Shown here: in pieces, positions 52,301 through 56,930 of the stretch
Layout: each line of letters starts with the position of its first letter
How positions within the stretch are numbered: position 1 is the first letter of the stretch
Assembly: GCA_021292105.1 (NCBI GenBank)
Contig: CM037857.1
Location: 42,587,464 to 42,651,463 of the forward strand
From: Anadara kagoshimensis
Taxonomy: Eukaryota > Mollusca > Bivalvia > Arcoida > Arcidae
Direction of reading: 5' to 3'
Length of the DNA stretch: 64,000 nucleotides
The notes under the pieces: model-generated
Database searches by the model: none
Told to the model about the DNA's origin: nothing
What the model saw: the letters and a program-made list of their open reading frames with translations, nothing else
Position numbers and translations under genes: made by a program

Positions 52301-52421
52301 ATAAATAATATGTGAAATTTAATATTTACAAGCGATAAATTCAAGAAAATTTGAATCAAATATGTGTGAAAATTATTTTTAAATGATATTTGATACTTAC
52401 CTGTACCTTTTGGGGCGCCAT
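12421..52421 (-). CDS. ARID5B-like: ARID5-family (ARID5B-like) chromatin/transcription regulator, 12 coding exons
   Basis: Joined coding exons on the minus strand, from the start: 52401-52421, 51922-52176, 24343-24547, 23249-23485, 22121-22236, 21520-21673, 19675-19727, 19088-19185, 18474-18654, 16589-16681, 13718-15010, 12421-12756. All introns are GT..AG, all phases match, and the sum is 3042 bases (1013 residues plus stop). Layout: BAH-like region about 8-235; GRPRKKR AT-hook-like motif 245-251; ARID about 297-391; basic helical segment about 437-471; Ser/Pro-rich region with PTDLSMK (785-791) and PQDLSKK (829-835); Pro/Gln-rich tail. Diagnostic matches to vertebrate ARID5B include SYPQYCRYR, CRDTFDHP, APNLKGRPRKK, AQKLGGYE and TSAATCTRRHYE. 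Vertebrate ARID5B is a nuclear DNA-binding coregulator known to work with the PHF2 histone demethylase; that role here is by homology. Human ARID5B is about 1188 residues, so the divergent C-terminal half is shorter. ARID5A is less likely because the long N-terminal BAH-like region is present. Confidence 0.96.
12757..13717 (-). other. ARID5-like intron 11
   Basis: 961 bp. Contains a mixed (CA/TG)n tract near 13020-13062 and, at about 13275-13560, diverged repeat sequence with CG-bearing motifs (TTTTCGCGAAAACAAAAG) of the kind also seen near 22700-22860. No coding exon seen. Confidence 0.7.
13718..15010 (-). CDS. ARID5B-like: ARID5-like exon 11, Ser/Pro-rich region with CtBP motifs
   Basis: 1293 bases, 431 residues (472-902), acceptor TTTTTCAG|TTGA, donor TCA|GTAAGT. 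It opens with a Lys/Glu-rich stretch, followed by a hydrophobic Pro/Met-rich patch (LPSPGFLPFSPTLPLMGG), then long Ser-rich tracts. It contains PTDLSMK (785-791) and PQDLSKK (829-835), both fitting the PxDLSxK/R CtBP-binding consensus; vertebrate ARID5B has a PTDLS motif in its C-terminal half. VKKE (800-803) fits a SUMOylation consensus. Most of the exon is low complexity and probably disordered. Confidence 0.93.
15052..15205 (+). mobile_element. P element copy
   Basis: Begins TACAGTCAAACCTGTCTATA, contains AAAGAACAATTGGGATACAA and GGTGACCCTTATATAGAGGT. The right end is decayed. Lies in intron 10, about 40 bp upstream of exon 11. Confidence 0.8.
15425..15586 (-). mobile_element. G element copy (one end missing)
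   Basis: Contains TTAGTAGCAAAATTTCCAAA, TTTGCTAAAATATGTTACTT and ends GAATGGAAACATAG. The CTAGG end is not recognisable. Confidence 0.7.
15730..16575 (+). repeat. AT-rich degenerate tandem array
   Basis: Dozens of short diverged units around TATGAAATGATTATGAAATG with T-rich spacers. It fills most of intron 10 up to the exon 10 donor at 16588. Confidence 0.9.
16589..16681 (-). CDS. ARID5B-like: ARID5-like exon 10, basic helical segment
   Basis: 93 bases, 31 residues (441-471), phase 0 at both ends. Acceptor ACATTTAG|AAAC, donor AAG|GTTTGT. Very basic (KRRLKDRF, WEKLRKLK) and probably helical. With the end of exon 9 it forms a KRKRR nuclear-localisation-like cluster. Confidence 0.88.
17215..17640 (+). 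repeat. Tandem duplication of about 225 bp
   Basis: Two copies share ATATATCATCTCAGCAAGTA, ATTCATCTCTCATTCAGAGC, CATTAACTTTTCT and ATCTTGTTTGCGAAATGTGA, offset by about 232 bp, inside intron 9. Confidence 0.85.
17835..18017 (-). mobile_element. G element copy
   Basis: Starts CTAGGTTTTTAAAATG, contains AAGTAGCCAAATTTCCAAAA and TTTGGCTACCAGGCAATGAA, ends AACATAG. Intron 9. Confidence 0.8.
18474..18654 (-). CDS. ARID5B-like: ARID5-like exon 9, end of ARID and basic linker
   Basis: 181 bases, residues 380-440. The first residues, LLWPYEKHVRGE, complete the ARID (vertebrate LILPYERFIKGE). A Lys/Arg-rich linker follows with KRKKAK and SVKRDEESSG, ending IIKR at the donor GTATGT. Confidence 0.93.
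19088..19185 (-). CDS. ARID5B-like: ARID5-like exon 8, ARID domain
   Basis: 98 bases, residues 348-379 plus two bases of Lys380. Acceptor TTTTTAG|ATATC, donor GAAAA|GTAAGA. Encodes RLWKHLYDKLGG, a short loop, then TSAATCTRRHYE, the most conserved ARID5 segment and part of the DNA-contacting face. Confidence 0.96.
19325..19499 (-). mobile_element. G element copy
   Basis: Starts CTAGGTTTCCAAAAATTC, contains TTAGTAGTCAAATTTGCAAA and ATTTTGGCTATAAGGATTGG, ends GGAAACAACAG. Intron 7, between exons 7 and 8. Confidence 0.8.
19675..19727 (-). CDS. ARID5B-like: ARID5-like exon 7, ARID domain
   Basis: A 53-base exon between TTTTCCAG and GTAGGT. It completes Ile330 and encodes DLYLFYTYAQKLGGYEQ. QKLGGYE is a core ARID signature. 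Confidence 0.94.
19790..20372. mobile_element. Foldback element of about 580 bp
   Basis: Inverted ends of about 50 bp (CAATGGAAGTTATAGCACTA..CCATTTCTAGACAG against its complement at 20319-20369). Inner sequence is also partly palindromic around the ACATTTATGATG/CATCACAAATGT pair. A solo end repeats at 20424-20474. No transposase. Lies in intron 6. Confidence 0.8.
20495..20775 (+). repeat. Duplicated GC-richer segment
   Basis: Two copies of about 95 bp, near 20495-20590 and 20665-20762, share TCATTCTCAATTTTGATTCC, ACACATGGC and AGGTGCTTAACCTTCC with AAGCACCTGGCCTCACC. Origin not recognised; possibly the end of a larger transposon. Confidence 0.7.
21520..21673 (-). CDS. ARID5B-like: ARID5-like exon 6, start of ARID domain
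   Basis: 154 bases, residues 279-329 plus the first base of codon 330. Acceptor TTTTTCAG|ATGG, donor CAAA|GTAAGT. Encodes DEQSFLFSLHKFMKKRNTPI and RIPSLGFRQ, the N-terminal helices and first loop of the ARID fold. Confidence 0.95.
21955..22130 (-). repeat. 77-bp tandem repeat carrying the exon 5 donor
   Basis: Three units spaced 76-77 bp on the minus strand. Each has GGTGAA(G/T)AGTTAAAAA and AAAAATAATTTTGAGCC. The first unit includes the real exon 5 donor at 22119-22120; equivalent GT dinucleotides lie at 22043-22044 and 21966-21967. Confidence 0.85.
22121..22236 (-). CDS. ARID5B-like: ARID5-like exon 5, AT-hook-like basic motif
   Basis: 116 bases, residues 240-278. Starts APNLKGRPRKKR, equal to the ARID5B APNLKGRPRKKK motif (AT-hook/NLS-like), followed by an acidic, Ser/Gln-rich stretch. 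The donor is CAAG|GTGAAG; the frame would stop three codons into the intron if it were not spliced. The donor region is the first unit of a three-copy tandem repeat in the intron (see findings). Confidence 0.94.
22487..22690 (-). mobile_element. SINE-2 copy
   Basis: Minus-strand copy with TTTTATGCCCCGGTCAAGAT, TGGTAGAGGAATCATGAGTG and the tRNA-like end GATTTGAACCTAGGCTGTGA. Intron 4. Confidence 0.65.
22670..22885. mobile_element. Small inverted-repeat element
   Basis: Ends GTAAACCAACTTTTGTTC and AAATGTTGGTTTAC are inverted. The body is rich in CG-containing motifs (ATCGTGAAAG, ATCGCGAAAG), unlike the surrounding AT-rich DNA. Confidence 0.6.
23038..23243 (+). mobile_element. P element copy abutting the exon 4 donor
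   Basis: Begins ACAGTCGAACCTGCATATAA, contains AAAGAACAATTGAGCTACAA and ends GGCAGGTTGGGATGT four bases before the donor GT (23247-23248) of ARID5 exon 4. It is the longest P copy because of a repeated internal block (AGTGACCTTTATGTG twice). Confidence 0.85.
23249..23485 (-). CDS. ARID5B-like: ARID5-like exon 4, end of BAH-like region
   Basis: 237 bases, completing residue 161 and encoding 162-239 plus one base of codon 240. Acceptor TTACAG|GTAAC, donor TTAG|GTAAGA. Contains VIILSYPQYCRYR, LKRLE and CRDTFDHPDID, strongly conserved in ARID5 proteins. A P element ends about 4 bp inside the following intron. Confidence 0.95.
23605..23730 (-). mobile_element. SINE-2 fragment
   Basis: Core part only: AATGGAGTTTTATCACTTAA, GTCAGTTCTGAGATAGTAGA, GGCAAACTGACAAACTTCTG. 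Intron 3. Confidence 0.55.
23885..24095 (+). mobile_element. Dispersed element with GACCTTGG/AAGGTCA motifs
   Basis: Contains CATGACCCTGACCTTTCAG, GACCTTGGTTCAAGGTCATG, ACACAGACAGACAGACATGG and ends CAAACTAGTTTGCGGGGTTA. The style is typical of non-autonomous elements in bivalve genomes; class not assigned. Confidence 0.5.
24343..24547 (-). CDS. ARID5B-like: ARID5-like exon 3
   Basis: 205 bases; begins in phase 0 (DEILSISEKLVLKLEDLV) and ends with one base of a split glycine codon at TTAG|GTGAGA. Residues 93-160. The SEKLVLKLEDLV stretch corresponds to SEKVIVKLEDLV in vertebrate ARID5B, which confirms the join to exon 2 across the long intron. Confidence 0.94.
24958..25391 (+). repeat. 107-bp tandem repeat
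   Basis: Four units at exact 107-bp spacing (TAACGGTGACATAGATGACA at 24964, 25071, 25178, 25285). Units 2-4 are essentially identical; unit 1 differs at a few sites. Intron 2, close to exon 3. Confidence 0.95.
26177..26350 (-). mobile_element. P element copy
   Basis: Reverse orientation: TACAGTGCAACCTGCC at the left, ATTGTATCCCAATTGTTCTT inside, ACAGGTGTACTGTA at the right. Both ends show the TACAGT/ACTGTA border. Confidence 0.85.
26401..26727 (-). mobile_element. SINE-1 copy, near full length
   Basis: Minus strand. On the reverse strand it reads a tRNA-like head (GGTAGCTCAGTCAGTAGAGT, then GGGTTTGAACCC), a linker, a core and the tail CACGTCCCAGTC (plus). The A- and B-box motifs are recognisable, but the element is not a functional tRNA. 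Confidence 0.75.
26941..27241 (+). mobile_element. SINE-1 copy, 5' truncated
   Basis: Plus strand. It starts within the tRNA-like head (GGGTTCGAACCCC B box kept), then CAGTGACTGTTCTTTTGCCA, a core with AAAGAACCCTGCTGTATAAT and a tail ATATTCTTGACTGGGTCGTT. It faces the copy at 26401-26727. Confidence 0.75.
27857..28440 (+). repeat. GA-rich composite tandem repeat
   Basis: About six units of 90-130 bp. Each has a (GA)n run with occasional variants plus ATTGAATTACTAATCCAACA and TATCTGTGCCTTCTTAGAAC. The Arg/Glu-repeat open frame is an artefact. Confidence 0.93.
29093..29345 (+). repeat. Short duplicated segment
   Basis: Two copies, near 29093-29150 and 29279-29336, share TTGGCACTAATTCTTAA, GTGTTAAACTTT and GACAGGTCTGTG..TTACCT, about 186 bp apart. 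Confidence 0.7.
31712..31751 (+). repeat. (CAT)n microsatellite
   Basis: About 13 CAT triplets in intron 2. Confidence 0.98.
31930..32129 (+). mobile_element. SINE-2 copy
   Basis: Head remnant GGGACCTTGGTGGCCTTGTG, core AAGTTTGTCAATTCGCC and CCAGGCACTCTGGTTTCCTT, tail AATCTTGACTGGGGTGTAAA. Confidence 0.7.
33177..33315 (+). mobile_element. P element copy next to the satellite
   Basis: Contains AAAAGTGACCTTTATGGGCA, GACCCTTATATGCAGGTTCA and the right end TAGGCAGGTTTGACTTA. The satellite begins directly after it. Confidence 0.75.
33316..36610 (+). repeat. 3.3-kb satellite, 82-bp unit with shorter variants
   Basis: Roughly 40-45 units. The full 82-bp unit is GTAATGAGTCTGATCACAAA, CTACTCTTCTGTTCTTAAGA, CAGGTTTGACTGTATATCTA, then TAATAGTACACATACACCTAGG. 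A short variant of about 64 bp lacks the TTTGACTGTATATCTA block; an intermediate goes from TTTGACTGTATA straight to CATACACC. Short units dominate the left part, mixed units form the middle, and uniform 82-bp units fill the right part from about 35100. Lies in intron 2. Confidence 0.97.
36923..36957 (+). repeat. (AG)n microsatellite
   Basis: About 17 AG dinucleotides. Confidence 0.98.
36978..37282 (+). mobile_element. SINE-1 copy, 5' truncated
   Basis: Plus strand. B-box remnant GGGGTTTGAACCTTGG, GTGTCAAGCACAAAGTATTT, a core with GAGAACTGCCCTTGCACAT and tail GGTGATGTCTTGATATAACT. Confidence 0.7.
37881..37989 (+). repeat. Two (CA)n microsatellites in a duplicated context
   Basis: (CA)n runs at 37881-37905 and 37969-37989. 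Between them lies TAAATGATTTCAGACTGAGA, which recurs at 38399. Confidence 0.9.
37996..38395. mobile_element. Element with TCGATTAATCG-rich ends
   Basis: Left end has ATAATCGATTAATCGGTTAT and more ATCGATT motifs. The right end has AATCGAAATCAATCGATTAC and CTATTAATCGGTCCAACACT. It looks like a non-autonomous DNA transposon, but no transposase is present. Flanked by two copies of a segment of about 55 bp (TAAATGATTTCAGACTGAGA..). Confidence 0.5.
39240..39415 (-). mobile_element. Two SINE-1 tail fragments in tandem
   Basis: Both copies read TGAGTTGAG.. then GGTGTTTA(G/A)CGTCCCAATC and AAGAATATTTCACTTATATT, about 100 bp apart. Only the 3' tail of SINE-1 is present in each. Confidence 0.75.
39450..39640 (+). 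mobile_element. SINE-2 copy, 5' truncated
   Basis: Has CCTAGTGTAAGAAAGTTTGT, TCTGGTTTCTTCCACAATTC and tail GAATCTTGACTCGGG, with a duplicated tail piece (CCTTGACTGAGGCGTTGAAC). Confidence 0.6.
40348..40396 (+). repeat. (ATTT)n microsatellite
   Basis: About 12 ATTT units. Confidence 0.98.
40768..41005 (-). mobile_element. SINE-1 copy interrupted by an insert of about 95 bp
   Basis: Minus strand. Tail GTAATGTTCCAGTCAAAAAC, then a deletion of the core, CACTTTCAAGTCCTGGGTCA, B box (GGGTTCAAACCC) and the A-box end CAACTGAGCTACCACAGTGG. Between the B and A boxes, about 40869-40963, is foreign GC-rich sequence (GGGCTCCGGAAGCTTTGGTC) with an A-run. Confidence 0.7.
41700..41820 (+). repeat. 28-bp tandem repeat
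   Basis: Four units of GATTGTTATAAAACCAGAAG plus TTATCTCC, bounded by single-base variants. Confidence 0.92.
42360..42600 (+). mobile_element. SINE-2 copy with internal duplication
   Basis: The core segment (TTTGCTGAAGTTTGGTGGTT, then GGTTTCCTCTACCATCCCTG) occurs twice before a single tail AATCTTGACTGGGACATACA. Confidence 0.65.
44459..44622 (-). mobile_element. G element copy
   Basis: Contains TTTTAGTAGCCAAATTAAAA, ATTTCTCAGAAATTGGCGAT, TTTTGGTTACTAGGAATGGG and ends TACATAG. Confidence 0.75.
45127..45142 (+). repeat. G homopolymer run
   Basis: About 16 consecutive G. Similar G or C runs occur near 48396-48409 and 49690-49703. Confidence 0.95.
46797..47310 (+). repeat. 26-bp minisatellite
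   Basis: About 19 units of TGTGACTGGTTTACAACACC plus ATACAG, with base variants and some longer units that add TATACTATAG or GTG. Confidence 0.95.
47393..47785 (-). mobile_element. SINE-2 copy interrupted by a G element
   Basis: Minus strand. Core ATTTTCCCCAGTCAAAGATT and TGGTGGAGGAAAGCTGAG on the left, tRNA-like head TTTAGACCACTTGGCCACTG at the right. The G element at 47510-47679 splits the core and is flanked by CTAACT on both sides. Confidence 0.8.
47510..47679 (+). mobile_element. G element copy, intact and nested
   Basis: Begins CTATGTTTCCATACCAATGG, ends TTATGGAAACCTAG; both ends form the inverted border of the family. It inserted into a SINE-2. Confidence 0.85.
48617..49286 (+). repeat. 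Cluster of GT/CA microsatellites
   Basis: (GT)n at about 48617-48661, (CA)n at 48818-48850, 49020-49035 and 49265-49286. Confidence 0.95.
51922..52176 (-). CDS. ARID5B-like: ARID5-like exon 2, N-terminal BAH-like region
   Basis: 255 bases, phase 0 at both ends, 85 residues (8-92). Acceptor TTTTTCAG|TTTG, donor GAG|GTAACA. Contains GxFYKAF-type, LGEFFFLR, CIGELQLLWE and LYFLPENTPEG segments that match the start of vertebrate ARID5B almost residue by residue. It is separated from exon 3 by the 27.4-kb intron 2. Confidence 0.95.
52401..52421 (-). CDS. ARID5B-like: ARID5-like coding exon 1 (start codon)
   Basis: Encodes MAPQKVQ and ends in phase 0 at a consensus donor (CAG|GTAAGT). The start was chosen because the short N-terminus followed by exon 2 aligns with the vertebrate ARID5B N-terminus, where a few residues precede the VG.x.CG.HG motif. 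The base pattern TTTTATAG|A just before the ATG could also be a splice acceptor, so the 5' UTR may be split. Intron 1 is only 224 bp (52177-52400). Confidence 0.9.
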
Positions 52422-52520
52422 TCTATAAAATAATGCTTTTCATATCATCAATATTATCTGACATGCACACAGCAACAATACTTTTATATTTAGGACCTAA
52501 TTACGTGACGTCACAAGTTC
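52422..52520 (-). promoter_or_regulatory. ARID5-like 5' flank with consensus CRE
   Basis: A perfect TGACGTCA palindrome at 52506-52513 (with ACGTGACGTCA context) lies 85 bp from the start codon. A six-codon upstream open frame (52423-52443) ends one base before the main ATG. CREB/ATF control is an inference from the motif. Confidence 0.5.
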
Positions 52521-52709
52521 TGGGGAGTTAGTTTCCTCATTATCATAATATATTCATATATTGAACACGTCACATAAAACTTGCATAAACTTATATTTAA
52601 GGTGGTAAATGTAGTAAATATTTACTCTATTTATTTTTAATTTTCAAATAATAATTTTAAAACCAAAATTAAATAAATTTCGATCCCATGATTCAATAAA
52701 ATTAAAAAA

Positions 52710-52848
52710 ATATGGCGCGGCGCTGTTGACGGAAGTGCAAGGTGCGAAGGAAGCCAGTCACTGGTGGTCACATGCTCATCAACTGTCAAACATCATAAGC
52801 GCCGACAGATGATACGATCTTTAATTAATTTTGAGATTATTGTTACAT
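52710..52848 (+). promoter_or_regulatory. GC-rich promoter-like block and possible divergent first exon
   Basis: Locally rich in CG dinucleotides within an AT-rich genome: ATATGGCGCGGCGC, an ETS-type ACGGAAGTG core, GGTGCGAAGG and GCGCCGACAG. On the plus strand it ends at a strong donor (ACAT|GTAAGT, GT at 52849). It may be the ARID5-like promoter proper, a bidirectional promoter, or the non-coding first exon of a rightward gene. Confidence 0.45.
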
Positions 52849-52849
52849 G

Positions 52850-53589
52850 TAAGTATTTTAATGGCATTAATTTTGATATTTTCTCCTTAAATCCCTACAA
52901 TATATGCTGACCTAGATATCTGGAAATAAAAGTAATTCAACTTTCATTTTCACATGATGCTGCTGTTTTGTGAAATAAAAGCAGCCATAAAGAGCGACAG
53001 TTACACCGTTTTATGTATTAAACAAAATTATTGATAAATTGGCTATTTAACATTATTTAACTTGGAAAAGTTTACAGAAAATGTGATGGAGGGGTGTGGG
53101 AAATGCATGCATAATTTGATAAACACATCACATGAAGTGAAAAAAACAACATTTTTTAGCAGTCTGAGCACCATTTCATACTTTGGAAGGTCATGGGATC
53201 AAATCCCATAGTGATCTGTAGTGGGTTTCATTTTTGTTACAGTATAATAGCAAATAAAATCCATAAAATGTACTAGCAATTTCAGGGGTAATATCAAATT
53301 CAGATGGATTCCCCACATGTATGCTGCATAATGAGAAATAAAGACAAAAGTAAAATAGTTGTGTCCTGGAAGCTTAGTTATTGGACCATTCACCTATAGT
53401 CTTGAAACCTGTAGATCTAAGCCCGTTTGTCCCAGGTTTGAGTCCCTTTCTAACCTCCCATTTCATCCACACCCTCTAAAAAATTCAGTTATAGATAAGA
53501 TATATATCATCCTGATAGTGCTTCTTGCATTAATTATCCATGAGCAATTGAAAACAGCTTAGCTTTGTCCTACCTATCTGTTTTTAGCT
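52850..53589. other. Spacer right of the promoter
   Basis: AT-rich; no exon, repeat family or RNA gene recognised. Confidence 0.4.
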
Positions 53590-53950
53590 CACCTGAGAAA
53601 ATACACAAGGTAAGCTATTCAAATGTCCTTGTGTGTACTGTCCATCTTTTTTAATTTTTTTTCTCGTAAAAGTGAAACAAAGTTGTTAAACATTTAAAAC
53701 CTCTTCTTGTTATGAATGGAAAGGCATAAAAGTTTAAAACTTTGTGTATAAGATGGTTACATGAGGTTTACCAAGTTTGTGAAACTCTTTGACCTTGATC
53801 CACATTCACAGTGTCTTGAAGAAGTAAAACTTTTAAGCATCTTGTCATAAACTGAAAGAGGAACTTGAAACTTCATGCATATAGCACTAGAGCATAAAAA
53901 CTGGTTGACCTTGACCTTCACTCAAGGTCACAGTGACTTGTAATACAAAT
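53590..53950 (+). mobile_element. Dispersed element, AGCTCACCTGAG type, copy 1
   Basis: Starts TAGCTCACCTGAGAAAATAC and contains GGCATAAAAGTTTAAAACTT, TTTGACCTTGATCCACATTC and GACCTTCACTCAAGGTCACA. A related copy is at 56585-56930. No coding capacity. Confidence 0.65.
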
Positions 53951-54280
53951 AAAATTAAACATATTTAATTAAGAGCTTCATCAGCCTTGCTACAGAAAAA
54001 AGAAGCAGTTTATTATAGATATAGATTTGTTATCTGGTTCATCACATGATGACCCAAGGAAAAGGACAGCCAATATGTTAATTGTTGCTGATTGACTCAG
54101 TTTCAGGTTGTGCAGTATTTAGTTCAATGTCTTGAGCATTTTTAGTGTTGTTCTGTTGTAATTTAAATAAACTTCTTTCAGATGAGGCTTTTGAAAAATG
54201 TTCCCCATGATGCTGTTAACTCTCACTGCTCATTTATATAATAAAAAACAAACATACCTGTCCATGTTCAAATCACAATT

Positions 54281-54304
54281 AAAAAAAAAAAAAAAAAAAA
54301 AAAA
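54281..54304 (+). repeat. A homopolymer run
   Basis: About 24 A. No SINE or LINE body recognised immediately upstream. Confidence 0.95.
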
Positions 54305-54969
54305 GTGAAAACTGGCAAATTTAGTTAAACATGTGGACTTCCAACATGGAAGTGAGGCCGGGAGCTCTGGAAAGGTAATCACCTCCTGTTTAGCTAGCTG
54401 CACCTTCAACATGTGAAATAAAAAAAAAATAAAAATCAGTTATGAAAAGAACATTGAACTATGTAACATCAAATATATCCATAACCTTAGAGTATCAACA
54501 ATAGGAAATCATACTTATCAACAATATTGTGATGACAACCATAACAATTTTTTTAGGGTCTTGCCTAGGATTGCAGTATCACTGAATCAAAAATTTATTT
54601 GTAAGCAGCTTGCATTATTGTATGACCACATAGAAAGGTATCTCTGCAACTAAAATTGCCAATGGCAGGACTGAGGTGATATCTCGATATAAGTAAAATT
54701 ATTTTGATTAGCACATATATCTGTCACATTTTACTGACTCACTATTTATATTTATTGATTTATATTTGATAAACTTTGGATGTCATAATGAAGAACATGT
54801 GATTGACTAGTTTGTGATGTTAATTGACATTGGACGGTGGTACTCAACAGTTGCTTCATTATAATATTTTTTGTATAAAATCGGCCAAAATTACTTACAC
54901 ATACCAGACTGTCAGTCTCCTTAGTTTGGGGTGGAAAATGGACCTAGTTCTATGGTTCAAAATCTATAT

Positions 54970-55140
54970 CTATGTTTCCATTCCTGGTAGCCAAAATCGC
55001 CATTGGCTACTAATTTTTGAGAAATTCTTTCATAAAGTAACTTATTTTACCAAATTTATGAAAAAATACTGTAAAAAGGACCATATTGTCACAAATTTTG
55101 GAATTTGGCTACTAATGATTTTAAATTTGTGGAAACCTAG
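54970..55140 (+). mobile_element. G element copy, intact
   Basis: Begins CTATGTTTCCATTCCTGGTA, contains GCCAAAATCGCCATTGGCTA, ends TTGTGGAAACCTAG. Flanks show TATAT on both sides, a likely target duplication. Confidence 0.85.
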
Positions 55141-55436
55141 TATATTTTTCCTAAATATTTTGGATGAATTTTCCCAATTTAAATAACTTATGTACAAAAT
55201 TAGAATCCATCACATTTTGTCTATGGATTTCCCCATTAGATTTTCTCCAAAAAGGACAGTTTTTCACTTTTACAAATGACATGTATTTTTGTTGTTTTGA
55301 AGGTTAAAAACAGTTTAAGCTTTTGAAATAGGAAAATCATCAATACCAAATTGATGTCATTGCTTTTAAATACGGGTACCGGTATATATTATAAAAGAGG
55401 TAGCTTCCTTAGAGGAACATTTATTAATATAAAAGT

Positions 55437-55595
55437 GGAGTTGAGTAATGGAGGTGTATGCACTAGTCAAGTTTTTTTTTCACTTGTACTGAGGTGGTCA
55501 GTTCTGGGATAATGGAGGAATCCAAGATACCTGTAGAAAACCATCAACTTTTGGCGGGCAAAATGACAAACTTTCTCATACTACTGGTAGGTGGT
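55437..55595 (-). mobile_element. SINE-2 fragment
   Basis: Core only: GTGGTCAGTTCTGGGATAAT, GGAGGAATCCAAGATACCTG, AAAATGACAAACTTTCTCAT. Confidence 0.6.
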
Positions 55596-55754
55596 AGTGA
55601 AGAATTAATGTAATTTCTTTTATATGATGTACAGAAATTATAAACAAAAGTTGATTGGAATTATCTTCTGTAGCGGGACTGAGCTAGTCGTGATTGTTGT
55701 GTTGTATATATACATGTAGTAGATATAATAGAGTGATTTACTGCCAGACTTTCT

Positions 55755-55870
55755 GGTCCGGATCTTTTAGCCTTGTGGTAGAACGCTCACTTTTCACCCG
55801 GGAGGGCCGGTTCGATCCTCAGCCTGGGCACTGGGTGAGGAAGTGGGTTTTTTCTGGTGTTTCTTCCCTC
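55755..55870 (+). mobile_element. tRNA-derived element with intact B box
   Basis: TAGCCTTGTGGTAGAACGCT (A-box-like) and GGTTCGATCC (perfect B box) in tRNA-like spacing. The acceptor stem is not complementary, and the sequence continues into GGAAGTGGGTTTTTTCTGGT, so this is a SINE head and not a tRNA gene. Confidence 0.6.
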
Positions 55871-55986
55871 CTGTTACACTTCTTATCACATATCCATTTA
55901 ATCTTACTTCACCAATACACTTTTTTCTAGCTATATCATGTACCAGGGAAATCCCTTTTCCCACAAACTACAAAAATAAACTGAAT

Positions 55987-56166
55987 ACAGTCCAACCTGC
56001 CTTAAAGGCCACCTCTATATAAGGGTCACCTGCTTATAAAGGCCAGTAAAATTGTATCCCAATTATTATTTATTCATGTTATTGGAACCTGTATATAGAG
56101 GCCACCTGCCCATAAAGGCCACCTTTACTGGTTCCCTTGGGTGGCTTTATAAACATGTTTGACTGT
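55987..56166 (-). mobile_element. P element copy
   Basis: TACAGTCCAACCTGCCTTAA at the left, ATTGTATCCCAATTATTATT in the middle, ATGTTTGACTGTA at the right. Complete, with TA at both borders. Confidence 0.88.
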
Positions 56167-56584
56167 ATCTGGAAAAAAAAATTGAAAACAAGAGATAGAA
56201 ACACTACTTGCATGAGATTTAGTCAATCCATAGCAGTTTCCTAATCTAAAAAAAGCGAATCCAGATGTCCCAATGAAGTGTATAAATGATACTCCCAATA
56301 TAATATTGCTCCTTCACTCTGGCATTGCTTGTACTAAGATATTGCAACTATTTGGTCACAGTAAACATTGGGACTAATTATGCTGTTGCTTCTATGGATC
56401 AACAAAAGAACATGTTAAATGTAAAAAATAAAGTTAAAATGTCGCCAACATCCTCATCACAGCTATTTTATGTCAGGTCTTCCTGCCATTAGTAAACAAG
56501 ACTATTTCATGCTTCAAGTTGTTGATAGGTAATTCAGAATGAAGCAACTGCAAAGTTTTCTGAAGCAAATATCCATTGTATAAC

Positions 56585-56930
56585 AATAAATGTTTCTTTT
56601 CAACTATTTTCCGCTTGTCCTACATTCAAGGTCACAGTGAATTAGTAAAACCTCTTTTTACTTCTTTAAAACATCTGTTATTGTAGACCAAAAGGCATAA
56701 AAGCTTCAAAATTATTATATATCATCGGGACATAAAGCTCAACCAAGTTTGTGAGGTTGATAGACCTTGACTTATATTTTCCTTGACCTACATTGAGGTC
56801 ACAGTGAGCTTAAGGAATAAGAACTTTACATCTTTTTGTCATGAACAAAAGGCTTAGAGACTTGAAACTTCATATGCAACATCAAGGCATGACCTAGATA
56901 CAGAAGTTGTATTGATATGTCATTTTCAAA
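56585..56930 (+). mobile_element. Dispersed element, AGCTCACCTGAG type, copy 2
   Basis: Shares GGCATAAAAGCTTCAAAATT, CATTCAAGGTCACAGTGA and GAGACTTGAAACTTCATATG with the copy at 53590-53950. The start is decayed. The 42-bp array begins right after it. Confidence 0.6.

Noticed and set aside
54824-55186. 120-residue plus-strand open frame
   Set aside because: Overlaps an intact G element, which is non-coding in its other copies.
55755-55870. Possible functional tRNA gene
   Set aside because: A and B boxes are present but the acceptor stem does not pair and the body continues as a repeat; the same applies to the SINE-1 and SINE-2 heads.
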